Assembly (NCBI GenBank): GCA_029240105.1
Contig: JARBTR010000007.1
Span: 1 to 64,000, forward strand
Source: Caryophanales bacterium
GTDB taxonomy: Bacteria; Bacillota; Bacilli; JARBTR01
Direction: 5' to 3'
DNA length: 64,000 nucleotides
A program made the translations under genes and the position numbers. Numbering within the stretch: position 1 is the stretch's first letter; the number at the start of each line of letters is the position of its first letter. Positions 1 through 7,999 of this stretch are shown piece after piece. A model generated the notes under the pieces. The model worked only from the letters and a program-made list of their open reading frames with translations. It ran no database searches and was not told where the DNA came from.

Positions 1-16
1 AAAGGGGTAACTAAGA

Positions 17-265
17 ATGGTTGATAAAGATAATTGGCGACTTCAAAACCAAGAAGAATATTTAATAGGTAAAAAATTGTCATTTAAAAAATTTACTCCA
101 ACAATAAACAGTGACCACGAACATTGTGAATTTTGTACAAAAAAAATTATGGAAAAAGATAATCCTGATGTGGACAAAGATGGTTATACAACAGAGGATG
201 AATATTATTGGGTATGCAAAGTATGTTTTATTGACTTCAAGGATTTATTTAAATGGAAGGTATGA
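17..265 (+). CDS. Small hypothetical protein with CxxC pairs
   Basis: The 82-residue product is not a family I recognise. It has two Cys pairs, CEFC near residues 37-40 and CKVC near 67-70, separated by an acidic stretch; this spacing suggests a small zinc-binding fold. There is no signal peptide or membrane segment. The ATG is preceded by an AAAGGGG ribosome site about 7 bases upstream. The next two genes on the same strand are also small unknowns, the kind of tract often seen downstream of polymorphic toxins. A role as immunity protein would be inference only. Confidence 0.6.
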   Translation: MVDKDNWRLQNQEEYLIGKKLSFKKFTPTINSDHEHCEFCTKKIMEKDNPDVDKDGYTTEDEYYWVCKVCFIDFKDLFKWKV

Positions 266-363
266 TTTGTTCAGCTAACGGGTGCTTAGTCGAATAAGAA
301 AATTAAAATAGGAATTAGATCGTTATTTGACAAATCGTTTAAGTTAAAGGGGTGCAATATTAA

Positions 364-750
364 TTGATAGAAAATAAGAAGAAGAGTGTGGATAAGGCAC
401 TGATAATTTCACTTACTGTTCTTTTATTATTTATTGGTCTTATAGGATATGGTGTTTATTGGGCATTTTTTGATGTAAACAGATTGCCAACAGGTGAATT
501 TCTTACTGAAGAAATATCTCCAGATGGAACCTATACATTAAAGGCATATCGTTCAAGTGGCGGTGCTACGACAGATTTTGCAATACGTGGTGAATTAGTA
601 TTTAACAAACGTAATGGTAAAACAAAAAATATCTATTGGAATTATCATGAAAAAACCGCCAATATTAAATGGATTGATAATGATACTGTGGTAATTAACG
701 GGCAGTATCTAAATGTTCCTAATGAAAAATTCGACTATAGAAATCCATGA
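364..750 (+). CDS. DUF5412-like membrane-anchored protein
   Basis: The 128-residue protein starts at TTG behind an AAGGGGTG ribosome site. One membrane segment (about residues 12-34) is followed by an extracytoplasmic beta-rich domain with the pattern SPDGTYTLKAYRSSGGAT and a Trp-Ile-Asp/Asn region (KWIDNDTVVINGQ). This matches my memory of the DUF5412 family of Bacillus surface proteins, whose function is unknown. It lies 98 bases after the first gene, so co-transcription is possible. Confidence 0.65.
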   Translation: MIENKKKSVDKALIISLTVLLLFIGLIGYGVYWAFFDVNRLPTGEFLTEEISPDGTYTLKAYRSSGGATTDFAIRGELVFNKRNGKTKNIYWNYHEKTANIKWIDNDTVVINGQYLNVPNEKFDYRNP

Positions 751-814
751 TAAGTTCCTATAGGTATGAGAGAAGTATATATTCTTGTAGTTAACTTAGA
801 AATGAAGGTGCAAT

Positions 815-1261
815 ATGGAATGGAATGAAGTGAAAACAAATGATGATATAGAAAACTTGCTGAATTTATTTGGAGGTTTCCATGATAGTTGCTTAAAGGA
901 ATTATATTTATGGACAGGTAGCTACGTAAATGAAAAATTATCAATGGGTATGACACTGGGTACTAATGTAAGAATACTTTTTCAAAGACAGTTTATAAAC
1001 CCATCTGCTATAGAGTTACTATTTGAAGATGTTTCACAAGTTCACATGACACCACCACCTGAAAATTATGATTCAATAATATACGGAGCTTCCTTGTTGA
1101 TTGAAGATGAATTATTTTATTGGGCGGATGTTTATGATTGGATGCCAAATGATAATATTGAAAATGAAGTAAGTTGGATTTCATCTAAAAGACTTAAATG
1201 GAGAGATGTTAGTTCATGGATGGGAAAGAAAATGAGATATGGTGTGATAAGTGAAGATTGA
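815..1261 (+). CDS. Hypothetical protein (FHDSC motif)
   Basis: The 148-residue cytoplasmic protein has no signal peptide or membrane helix and is rich in Trp and acidic residues. The segment GGFHDSCLKEL near residues 20-30 recalls small Bacillus proteins found next to toxin or immunity genes, but I cannot name the family. The ATG follows AAGGTG. It is the third consecutive small unknown on the plus strand, and the tRNA-Leu fragment begins about 180 bases downstream. Confidence 0.6.
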   Translation: MEWNEVKTNDDIENLLNLFGGFHDSCLKELYLWTGSYVNEKLSMGMTLGTNVRILFQRQFINPSAIELLFEDVSQVHMTPPPENYDSIIYGASLLIEDELFYWADVYDWMPNDNIENEVSWISSKRLKWRDVSSWMGKKMRYGVISED

Positions 1262-1442
1262 TCTAATTAAGCAATGCGATAGTTGGAGAAGAAAATCAAT
1301 AAGGGATTTCAATCGGATTTCAATAACCAATTTGACTCCACTTTTTGAAAATAACTAAAGTTTAAAAGCTTTTATAATAAATTAAAATTATTAAAAACCT
1401 CTTATAATGGATATTTTTCTTTTTTAAATAAGCCCTCTCAGA

Positions 1443-1496
1443 ACTCAAAATCGTGTTCCGTGAGGAGTGTCGGTTCGACCCCGACCACCGGTATCA
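1443..1496 (+). pseudogene. tRNA-Leu(CAA) 3' fragment, copy 1
   Basis: This is the 3' half of a tRNA-Leu. The anticodon loop CTCAAAA is at 1444-1450, the long variable arm TTCC-GTGA-GGAG follows, the T arm GTCGG-TTCGACC-CCGAC is at 1469-1485, and the acceptor 3' strand CACCGGT plus discriminator A is at 1486-1493. The bases upstream do not form the D arm or the 5' acceptor, and the CCA end is changed to TCA. It is therefore a fragment, probably an attachment-site footprint. Confidence 0.75.
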
Positions 1497-1500
1497 TAAG

Positions 1501-1535
1501 AAACACCAAGGGTATTAGGCTCTTGGTGTTTTTTT
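1501..1535 (+). terminator. Rho-independent terminator after tRNA fragment 1
   Basis: AACACCAAG pairs with CTTGGTGTT and is followed by a run of seven T. The same hairpin recurs after copies 2 and 3 of the tRNA fragment. Confidence 0.8.
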
Positions 1536-1707
1536 GTTTGAAATAAATTTAAAACTTTAAATTCCAGCTTGACTCAACTTCTTAAAGATTTTTGCTGAAT
1601 GACACCCAGAATAACATAGAAAATACAAGAATAAAAAACATAAATAGCCTAGAGGAATAGTTACTTTTGAGATCACTCATAATAAAGTTATGAAAGGCGG
1701 TTAATTA

Positions 1708-1818
1708 ATGGAAAAGATAAATAAGCCAAAGAACAGTACACAAAAGAATAGTCAAAAAGTGCCTAACAACACAGTGGGACGACCTATTTTAAAACCTTCT
1801 AATCAAAAAGACAACTAA
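1708..1818 (+). CDS. 36-residue Asn/Lys/Gln-rich peptide
   Basis: A short frame starts at ATG 1708 after GAAAGGCGG and ends at TAA 1816-1818. The product is strongly hydrophilic, with Lys, Asn, Gln and Pro throughout and no hydrophobic core. The composition resembles minor small acid-soluble spore proteins, but I see no family signature. It lies between two tRNA-Leu fragments and may belong to an inserted segment. Confidence 0.4.
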   Translation: MEKINKPKNSTQKNSQKVPNNTVGRPILKPSNQKDN

Positions 1819-1895
1819 ATTAACCAAAGTAAAAAGAAAATTGGTTAGACAAAAAAAGGTGGAAAGATTTTACCTACCTTTACGCCATTGTTTAC

Positions 1896-1953
1896 GACGA
1901 CTCAAAATCGTGTTCCGTGAGGAGTGTCGGTTCGACCCCGACCACCGGTATCA
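1896..1953 (+). pseudogene. tRNA-Leu(CAA) 3' fragment, copy 2
   Basis: This copy is identical to copy 1 from the anticodon loop (1901-1907) to the TATCA end (1949-1953). It also retains four of five bases of the 5' anticodon stem (GACGA at 1896-1900). No D arm or 5' acceptor precedes it. The 450-base spacing between copies 1 and 2 encloses only the 36-residue frame. Confidence 0.75.
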
Positions 1954-1958
1954 ATAAG

Positions 1959-1993
1959 AAACACCAAGGGTTTTCAGCTCTTGGTGTTTTTTT
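1959..1993 (+). terminator. Rho-independent terminator after tRNA fragment 2
   Basis: AACACCAAG / CTTGGTGTT stem followed by T7, nearly identical to the hairpin at 1501-1535. Confidence 0.8.
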
Positions 1994-2096
1994 GTTGAAG
2001 AGGATTTTCTTCTTCAACTAACAGGCAGTTTAGCACAAGAAGACCTTAATACTTTACGCATTTTAAAAACGTTTTATATTGGGAGAGGTGGAACAT

Positions 2097-2621
2097 TTGA
2101 GGAACACATCAAAGTCAAGTTTTTTATTATTACTATTATTATTTGGAGCATTATTTTTAGCTGGTTGTACTGGGAATGAGGTTAACTTACAAGATGGGGA
2201 TAAGCAAATAAGCGAAGAAATGAATGTGATCATTTCTGATTACATTATTCAAAAATATTCATCCTCATATCTTGTTACAGAAAAGCAATTTGAAGTCCAC
2301 AAAGTATATGGCACAAATGAATCAGATGGGGTAATAAGCGTCTATATGTGGTCTTATTATGGCGGTTTTAATAAATCCACTGGAATAGTAAACCAAGCAG
2401 GACACTCATTACCTGCAGTAATTCGGTTAAGTAAAAAAGGAGAGAATTATTCTGTTATTGAATACACAGAACCACAAGACGGAAGTTTGTATCAGTCCTC
2501 TCTAAAAAAAATGTTTCCCAAAAAATATTTGAATTTAGCTCAACAAGATAGTGGGAATATAGAGGATTTACAAAAAGAGATGGATAGGAAAGTAAAACAA
2601 TGGTTAGAAAAAAAGGAGTAA
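2097..2621 (+). CDS. Hypothetical lipoprotein
   Basis: The protein is about 174 residues. I chose TTG 2097 because GGGAGAGGTGG lies at 2081-2091, just upstream, whereas an in-frame TTG at 2079 overlaps that site. A hydrophobic signal segment with many Leu ends in the lipobox LAGC, giving a lipid-anchored extracytoplasmic protein. The mature part (QISEEMNVIISDYIIQKY...) is charged, with a C-terminal Lys/Glu helix. I do not recognise the family. The next small gene starts 8 bases after its stop, so they are probably co-transcribed. Confidence 0.7.
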   Translation: MRNTSKSSFLLLLLLFGALFLAGCTGNEVNLQDGDKQISEEMNVIISDYIIQKYSSSYLVTEKQFEVHKVYGTNESDGVISVYMWSYYGGFNKSTGIVNQAGHSLPAVIRLSKKGENYSVIEYTEPQDGSLYQSSLKKMFPKKYLNLAQQDSGNIEDLQKEMDRKVKQWLEKKE

Positions 2622-2628
2622 TTGTGAG

Positions 2629-2814
2629 TTGAATTTATTGAAAACTCAAATATTACTACAACGAATTACAATCATTAATGAAGCTATTGAACGGATACAA
2701 GCAGACGACAACGCAAGTGGGATTTATATTTTGGAATTTAAAGAACGTCGTTCAAAAGCTTTTGAATTTAAGCAAAAAGAAGATATCTTTTTCAAAAAAC
2801 TTGGGTATATTTAA
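2629..2814 (+). CDS. Small hypothetical protein
   Basis: A 61-residue frame starts at TTG 2629, ten bases after AAAAGGAG, the ribosome site that sits in the last codons of the lipoprotein gene. The product is mostly helical and charged, with no membrane segment. A competing frame overlaps it at 2678-2872 but lacks a ribosome site. Tight spacing to the upstream lipoprotein supports it as a real, co-transcribed gene. Function unknown. Confidence 0.45.
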   Translation: MNLLKTQILLQRITIINEAIERIQADDNASGIYILEFKERRSKAFEFKQKEDIFFKKLGYI

Positions 2815-2877
2815 CATGATTGATCGGATCAGAAACAAAGTGTTAGTGAAGAAAAATAAAGTGGTAAAATAAACAAA

Positions 2878-3135
2878 ATGATAACAGTTAGAGTTGATGA
2901 ATTACTGAAAAGGGCCCAAGAGCTTACTAAAGACGGCTACGAATTCGTTGAAGTTATGATTATAGAAGAAGAGTATGATGATGAAACACTTCCTTCATCA
3001 TTGCATTTTTCAGCCTTTGACGGTTTTGGCGGAGGAGTCGATTACGAAGCAATAGATGAAATAAAAATTAGCGCTACTTATAAGTTTGAAGAAGGCAATA
3101 AAGAAGATGAAGAATATGAAGGGTTAGAACAATAG
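2878..3135 (+). CDS. Acidic hypothetical protein
   Basis: The 85-residue cytoplasmic protein begins with a short helix (ELLKRAQELTKDGYEFVEV) followed by acidic stretches and a Gly-rich centre (FDGFGGGVDYEAIDEI). The ribosome site upstream of ATG 2878 is weak. It sits in a run of small plus-strand genes between 2.1 and 3.4 kb with short gaps. I cannot assign a family. Confidence 0.6.
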   Translation: MITVRVDELLKRAQELTKDGYEFVEVMIIEEEYDDETLPSSLHFSAFDGFGGGVDYEAIDEIKISATYKFEEGNKEDEEYEGLEQ

Positions 3136-3167
3136 AAAAAAACAAACCGATAAAGGAACGAAATTTG

Positions 3168-3404
3168 ATGACAATTACAAAAAAGCAGTTTGAAGAGTTA
3201 GCATCAGACCTTTGTGCGATTCGTCATGCATTGGATCAAACAGATGGTGCACAAGGTAATCGCAGCGCTGTTGAATATCTTCATGCATTGAATTACATGA
3301 ATGACCGCTTTGAGGAACAAAATAAACGTATTATAGCACAGAACGATCGAATCATTGAGTTACTAGAGCAACTTGCGAGTAATGAATCAGAAATAATAGC
3401 CTGA
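3168..3404 (+). CDS. Small coiled-coil hypothetical protein
   Basis: The product is 78 residues, or 79 from TTG 3165. AAAGGAACG at 3152-3160 serves either start. The C-terminal half (YMNDRFEEQNKRIIAQNDR onward) is a predicted coiled coil with regular Ile/Leu spacing. There is no signal peptide. It is the last gene of the small-gene run, followed by a weak hairpin and T-run. Function unknown. Confidence 0.6.
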   Translation: MTITKKQFEELASDLCAIRHALDQTDGAQGNRSAVEYLHALNYMNDRFEEQNKRIIAQNDRIIELLEQLASNESEIIA

Positions 3405-3413
3405 TAAAATAAA

Positions 3414-3442
3414 CGCCCTGGAGAAAATCCGAGGCTTTTTTT
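3414..3442 (+). terminator. Possible terminator
   Basis: An imperfect GCC...GGC stem is followed by eight T just after the preceding stop codon. The stem has mismatches. Confidence 0.4.
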
Positions 3443-3585
3443 TCTTCAGAGAGATAAGATCACTTTTAGAGGAGAAAAGCTTTTAAAACACTCGTAAAGG
3501 CGATTTAAGGAGGATCTTTCAGTTTACAGATGTTTTTACTCTCAGAAAAGATTTAAACGTGCTGTTTTTTGGGAACAGAGCCTAA

Positions 3586-3717
3586 TTATCTTCTCATATA
3601 AAGTTGGAGCACTTAAACCAGAAAATGAAATTTATCAACTTGGACTTAGTAAAATGAATATAAAGGCAGATGAGTGTTATTTTGTTGGTGACGGTGGTTC
3701 TGATCCTCAGTTTTGAT
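3586..3717 (+). pseudogene. HAD-superfamily hydrolase remnant
   Basis: An open stretch with no start codon, bounded upstream by a stop at 3583, encodes about 43 residues. It contains GALKPENEIYQLGL and CYFVGDGGSDPQF, the motif III/IV region (KPxxxIYxxAL ... FVGDGGSxE) of subfamily I HAD phosphatases. The N-terminal DxD nucleophile region is absent and a stop follows the motif at once. It is the carboxy-middle relic of a lost hydrolase. Confidence 0.6.
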
Positions 3718-4620
3718 AAATATCATTACCAATATTTATCAATAAACTAACCCTGGTTTTATCTGACTTGATTTGAACAAATTTACGAGAAAATACCATT
3801 GAAATAGCTAGGTCATGTCATTATAGTCATGATCTAGCTATGTTTCGATATTTTAACCACTGATCTTTTCGATATGGAAAATCATCTTCGTGAATCTTTG
3901 GTTTTTTGAGTCGTCGTTAAGTAGCCAAATGTTATTAGTGCCTTATTAATCTCATCATCAGTTCCAGTACTTTCACGAATCTTATGCTCTATTCCTTCAA
4001 TCCATTCTGGAATTATTGCCTTATAAAAATCGCGTTTTAAACAGGTAACCTTTTTGGGGGTAAGAGAATAGCTCCATGTAAAAACTGGTAAGGTGTTTGA
4101 AAGTATTGTGGATATTGATGAAGGATTAGAGGTTGAAAAAGTATCACTTAACATTGAGATTAAAGAATAAGAAAAAGTTAATGATCAATAATAAAATCGC
4201 TTTTTTCTGCATGTTTTTGGATATGGTAAACAATACAGAGATAGATAAATCAATCTTTTTATAATAGTAAATGATTGGTATAATACTAGATATATTTAAT
4301 AATAAACATAGAACTAATGTTGTAAACGATAAAAATGTATTGATTAGTTTGTTAAATTATAAGACCATAGGGATAAATCTAATAATGGAAGAAGATTGCA
4401 AAGAGTATTAAGATCTATACATTATATTAATAAAGAAGAAGCTTGAAGAAGCCACAGATAAATTAGAATACCTAAGGATTATTACAAATTTAATAGGGTT
4501 GTATTGGGTACGTATAATAGAAATTTTAGAAGAAATTATCACTTTAATTAAAAGAGATTCGAAATCTTGGTGGTAAGTTAGAATAAAGGTATAGCGTATG
4601 ATTTTGATGGAGGCATTGTA
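3718..4620. other. Decayed region without an intact gene
   Basis: I see no convincing complete gene here. A minus-strand open stretch (3882 to about 4050) encodes a plausible protein tail (DFYKAIIPEWIEGIEHKIRE). A plus-strand stretch at 4072-4170 encodes GKVFESIVDIDEGLEVEKVS and ends at a proper stop. A third at 4412-4576 encodes a helical tail ending KRDSKSWW. None has a start with a ribosome site, so they look like gene debris. Confidence 0.45.
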
Positions 4621-5391
4621 ATGGATAATATAAATAAAGAAGATTTTATATTTAAGAATACAGTAGATTGCCCTGTTTGTGGTAGTAAGGTTGATGTGCT
4701 TTTAGTAAAAACAAGCAGTTTGAGAATAAAAGGTAAGGACAGCGACTTTTATGTAGAATATGAGCCTGTAAATCCATATTTTTATGATGTATGGCTTTGC
4801 AATATTTGTGGCTATGCTTCCATGAAATCAGATTTTAAAGAGGTAAAGTCTTATCAGATAGAAAAAATAAAAAATGAAATATCAACAAAGTGGCATTTCA
4901 AAACATACGGGAATGCCTATAGTGCAGATGAAGCTATAATAAGACTTAAATTAGCGTTATTAAACTATGATGTAGCAGGAGCTAAAGAAAGTAAAAAGGC
5001 TATGGCATGTCTAAAAATTGCTTGGTTGTATAGGTCAATTCAAGATGAAGAAAATGAGACTTTATACATAAAAAAAGCTCTTGAAACCTTCAAAGAAGCA
5101 TACTCTGTTGAGGATTTCCCTATATGCGGTATGGATAAATTTACTACCATGTACTTAATAGGAGAACTTCATAGAAGAGCAGGAAATTTTGACGAAGCTT
5201 TAAAACAGTTTAGTTATGTAATGACCGCTCAGGAAGCTAAAAAAAAGTTAAAAGAAATGGCTTATGACCAAAAAGAACTAATAAGAGAGATGAAAATAGA
5301 AAACGAACCTAAAAAAGAAGATGACCTTCAAAATGATATTTCTGAGGGAACGAATAAAAAACAAGGGTTATTTTCAAAATTGTTTAAATAA
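4621..5391 (+). CDS. DUF2225 family protein
   Basis: This 256-residue protein matches DUF2225. The N-terminal zinc-ribbon pairs CPVC (about residues 18-21) and CNIC (about 60-63) flank YVEYEPVNPYFYDVWLC. The C-terminal half is TPR-like helices (KIAWLYRSIQDEENETLY; YLIGELHRRAGNFDEALKQF). There is no signal peptide. The ATG follows ATGGAGG at good spacing. DUF2225 proteins are widespread in Firmicutes and have no agreed function. A charged tail ends in LFSKLFK. Confidence 0.85.
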   Translation: MDNINKEDFIFKNTVDCPVCGSKVDVLLVKTSSLRIKGKDSDFYVEYEPVNPYFYDVWLCNICGYASMKSDFKEVKSYQIEKIKNEISTKWHFKTYGNAYSADEAIIRLKLALLNYDVAGAKESKKAMACLKIAWLYRSIQDEENETLYIKKALETFKEAYSVEDFPICGMDKFTTMYLIGELHRRAGNFDEALKQFSYVMTAQEAKKKLKEMAYDQKELIREMKIENEPKKEDDLQNDISEGTNKKQGLFSKLFK

Positions 5392-5410
5392 GGAAAGTTA
5401 TGACCAGTAA

Positions 5411-5433
5411 GTTCGCCCCTTCCTCCGTTATCA
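5411..5433 (+). repeat. Degenerate tRNA-Leu 3' end, copy 3
   Basis: The segment runs from the T loop (GTTCG) to ATCA and aligns with copies 1 and 2 with one deletion and several substitutions. The assignment rests largely on the conserved hairpin right after it, which matches those after copies 1 and 2. Confidence 0.5.
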
Positions 5434-5438
5434 ACAAG

Positions 5439-5472
5439 AAACACCAAGGTTTTTAAACTCTTGGTGTTTTTT
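5439..5472 (+). terminator. Rho-independent terminator after copy 3
   Basis: AAACACCAAG pairs with CTTGGTGTTT, followed by T6. It is the third copy of the hairpin at 1501 and 1959, and lies between two converging genes. Confidence 0.75.
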
Positions 5473-5475
5473 AGT

Positions 5476-6285
5476 CTATTTTTTTAATGTATCTAATTCA
5501 TCATTTACTTCTGTTATTTCATTTCTAAGAATTTTCATTGCCCTTTTAAGCTCGTTTTCAAGTTCATCTTTATATTGTTGGAGTTGAATATACTTTTCTT
5601 GTTCTTCATTAAAAATAGCAACATTGTCATTCCAAGTTTGTAAATCTTCTCTTTCCATGGCTTTGAGATCATCACTTGCTAGGTTTTTTAAAGCGAAAGA
5701 AGAATTATAAATATCATTATACACTGTCATTAGTACATTAAGAATTTTGAACAAATTTTGATCAAAGCATACAGGATCAAAGGTGCCTAAATGCGAGTAA
5801 TACCAGCTGTCATATTCATATAGATGTGAATAATAGTTATAATTCAATTTTGCAAAATGTAGATCGTTTTGAAATTCAGTTTCATTAACTGCATCTAAAG
5901 CATCTAAATATGCATTTCTATTAGGTGCTGTTGTAGCTAATGAAATAAAATATTCTTTTCCTTTTGAAAGTGAGCTATCCAATAGATCATGTTTTTTAGT
6001 TAAAGTTATAATTTTTTGCTCTATTTTCACCTTGTGCTGTTTTTCCTCTTTCCGATCATTATTATAGCTTCTTATTTGTATAAAAATTACCGTTGAAACC
6101 AAGATTGATGCGACAACTATAAAAATGAACCAACTCTTTTTTTTAGTTTTATATGTTGTATTCCTGCTTTCAAAGCTTTCTGAAAACTCATCATTACTTT
6201 TAATAGAGACGGTATCCTGAACTTTTACTCCTAATAAATGCACATTTTCATTAGTAGGCTTTTTTTTGAAAAGGTTATTAAACAT
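5476..6285 (-). CDS. Membrane-anchored coiled-coil protein
   Basis: The 269-residue protein has a cytoplasmic N-terminus (FNNLFKKKPTNE), one membrane helix at about residues 51-71 (WFIFIVVASILVSTVIFIQI) and a long extracytoplasmic helical domain ending in a coiled coil (QYKDELENELKRAMKILRN). On its strand GGGGAG lies 5' of the ATG. I do not recognise the family. The topology fits a surface or envelope-stress protein, but nothing in the context supports a specific role. Confidence 0.65.
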   Translation of the reverse strand: MFNNLFKKKPTNENVHLLGVKVQDTVSIKSNDEFSESFESRNTTYKTKKKSWFIFIVVASILVSTVIFIQIRSYNNDRKEEKQHKVKIEQKIITLTKKHDLLDSSLSKGKEYFISLATTAPNRNAYLDALDAVNETEFQNDLHFAKLNYNYYSHLYEYDSWYYSHLGTFDPVCFDQNLFKILNVLMTVYNDIYNSSFALKNLASDDLKAMEREDLQTWNDNVAIFNEEQEKYIQLQQYKDELENELKRAMKILRNEITEVNDELDTLKK

Positions 6286-6574
6286 ATGGAACTCCCCATT
6301 TATTTAAATTTAAATAAAATTAATTAATCAAATAATTCACACTGTGATTATACCAAATGATTCCAATATATTGTGGATAGACGCTTATGCTTGTGGTTTT
6401 TATGTTTTTCAAATAAAACCATTTGACTCCTTTTTAAAAATAAATATGTTTTTGATTAGGACATGAATTTTTTAAAATATAAGAATGCAAAAATATCTAA
6501 AGTAAAATAAATATTTACAATATTTACAAGTAATGAGAAGATGATAAAAAATTAAGAATGTTAGGTGATAATAA

Positions 6575-7597
6575 TTGAAGAGATACGGTTTAATTAATAT
6601 AGTTTTTCTTGTTATCTTTTTTTCCGTTTTCATTCTTGCCGGTTGTGGTATTCAGAAAAATCTTATTAAAAAGACTGCTAGTGAAAGTAAGCTAACACTT
6701 AACCTAAATGAAAAAGTTTCAATTCTTCAATATTTTACTTATGAAACAGATACAAATGGTGTTGTTTTAGGAGAATTTGTTAGTGAAAATGCATCAATTG
6801 TTACTATCAACAAAAAGGGATTATTGAGAACACTGTCTGTTGGAAACGCTGCAATATATTATGAAGACAAAAATGGAATCAAATCTAATAAAGTTATGGT
6901 TACTGTAACAGCACCGGTTGCTACAATTTACCCAAGTATTACCAAATTATCAGTGGGGGAATCTTCAAAATTACAATTAGTCTATCCTAATATTTTTGAT
7001 AGAGAGAAATCAGGTGTTTGGAGTGTTCAAGATCCTAGTGTTGTTTCAGTTGATCAAGAAGGTAACATTAAAGCATTAAAGCCGGGCTCAACTCAAATTA
7101 TTTTTTCAGAAAGAGATATTACTAAAGTGACACTGGCAACTGTGATGGTACTTGATAATGTAAGTATGAAAGATAATAACAATACTGGAACTTCAAAAAA
7201 TATTTCTATCTCATTAGATATAAAGGACTTAGAAATGAAGGTTTATCAACAACACCAGGTTAATGTTATTTTTCCAAAAGGATACACGGGTGATAGATCA
7301 GGAACTTGGAAAAGTGAAAATCCTAAATTTCTTTCAGTTGATTCAAATGGACTTGTTACCAGTAAAAGTTCTGGTGGTGGAAAATTGGTTTTCACCAGCA
7401 GTGCTACAGGAGCTGTTGCGAGTACCATGATTTATGTTATACCAGAAACTGAAAGGGAAAAGACTATTGAGAAAGATGGTACAGTGGATATCAAGGTTGG
7501 AGAGTATTTAAAAGTATTTCTATCTGTTGATGGAGAAAAAATTCCTTATGAGGAATGGGGTCTTTTATTGCTGAAGAAACAACTTTCTTTCCTTTAG
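6575..7597 (+). CDS. BIG2-type Ig-like lipoprotein, frameshifted
   Basis: A TTG start follows TAGGTGA. The signal peptide ends in the lipobox LAGC at about residues 21-24. The rest holds repeated bacterial Ig-like units, seen in SLNLN/TKLSVGESSKL and the recurring G-x-W-x-S/V-x-D/N-P with SVDxxGxIxALKPGSTQI and FLSVDSNGLVTSKSSGGG, typical of BIG2 domains in surface adhesion proteins. The frame ends early at 7597. A shift in the G-run near 7556-7560 restores a longer reading to 7707. It stands alone between a minus-strand gene and the phosphoesterase. Confidence 0.7.
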   Translation: MKRYGLINIVFLVIFFSVFILAGCGIQKNLIKKTASESKLTLNLNEKVSILQYFTYETDTNGVVLGEFVSENASIVTINKKGLLRTLSVGNAAIYYEDKNGIKSNKVMVTVTAPVATIYPSITKLSVGESSKLQLVYPNIFDREKSGVWSVQDPSVVSVDQEGNIKALKPGSTQIIFSERDITKVTLATVMVLDNVSMKDNNNTGTSKNISISLDIKDLEMKVYQQHQVNVIFPKGYTGDRSGTWKSENPKFLSVDSNGLVTSKSSGGGKLVFTSSATGAVASTMIYVIPETEREKTIEKDGTVDIKVGEYLKVFLSVDGEKIPYEEWGLLLLKKQLSFL

Positions 7598-7707
7598 GTA
7601 ATGAAATAGTAACTTCGTATAAAGGAACTTTATTGGGTTTGAGACCAGGAACAATGGTTTTAAAATCTAATAAATATCAATGTAAAATGACTATAATAGT
7701 ACACTAA
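7558..7707 (+). pseudogene. Out-of-frame C-terminus of the BIG2 lipoprotein
   Basis: If one more G stood in the TGGGGT run, translation would continue as SFIAEETTFFPLGNEIVTSY ... GLRPGTMVLKS and stop at 7705-7707. Gly-Leu-Arg-Pro-Gly-Thr is the usual end of a BIG2 repeat, so this is the true C-terminus displaced by one base. It may be a mutation, a phase-variable run or a sequencing error. Confidence 0.6.
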
Positions 7708-7738
7708 AGATTTAGGTTTAAAAAGCTCTGTTTAACAT

Positions 7739-7798
7739 TTTCCCAATCCAAAAATTATTATTATTTCTAGAATAATAGATTTGGTTTCAATTTGGGAA
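7739..7798. repeat. Large imperfect hairpin
   Basis: TTCCCAA and TTGGGAA bracket an inner AATTATT...AATAAT stem centred on TCTAGA. There is no T-run, so it is not a standard terminator. Confidence 0.35.
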
Positions 7799-7999
7799 CA
7801 TACATAATATATTGTCAGTGGTAACCTAAAATTATATTAAGGTATCCTCTCATATAAAATACATCTTTACTAAAATTAGCTTTTTGACTTTGGGTACTTG
7901 GAGATAATTTATGATTCTAGTAAATTATGATAGTAAAACGTATACAACCCTGAGAGAAAAGAAACTTTATCTTTAACACTTTTAAAAGGTTGGTGCTAA

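Noticed and set aside
1443-1953. Two functional tRNA-Leu genes
   Set aside because: Only the anticodon-loop-to-3'-end half is present in both. No D arm or 5' acceptor strand precedes either, and the CCA end is altered.
7723-7740. Another end of the GGCTCTGTTA element family
   Set aside because: AGCTCTGTTTAACATTTT resembles the ends, but no partner repeat or flanking duplication could be found.
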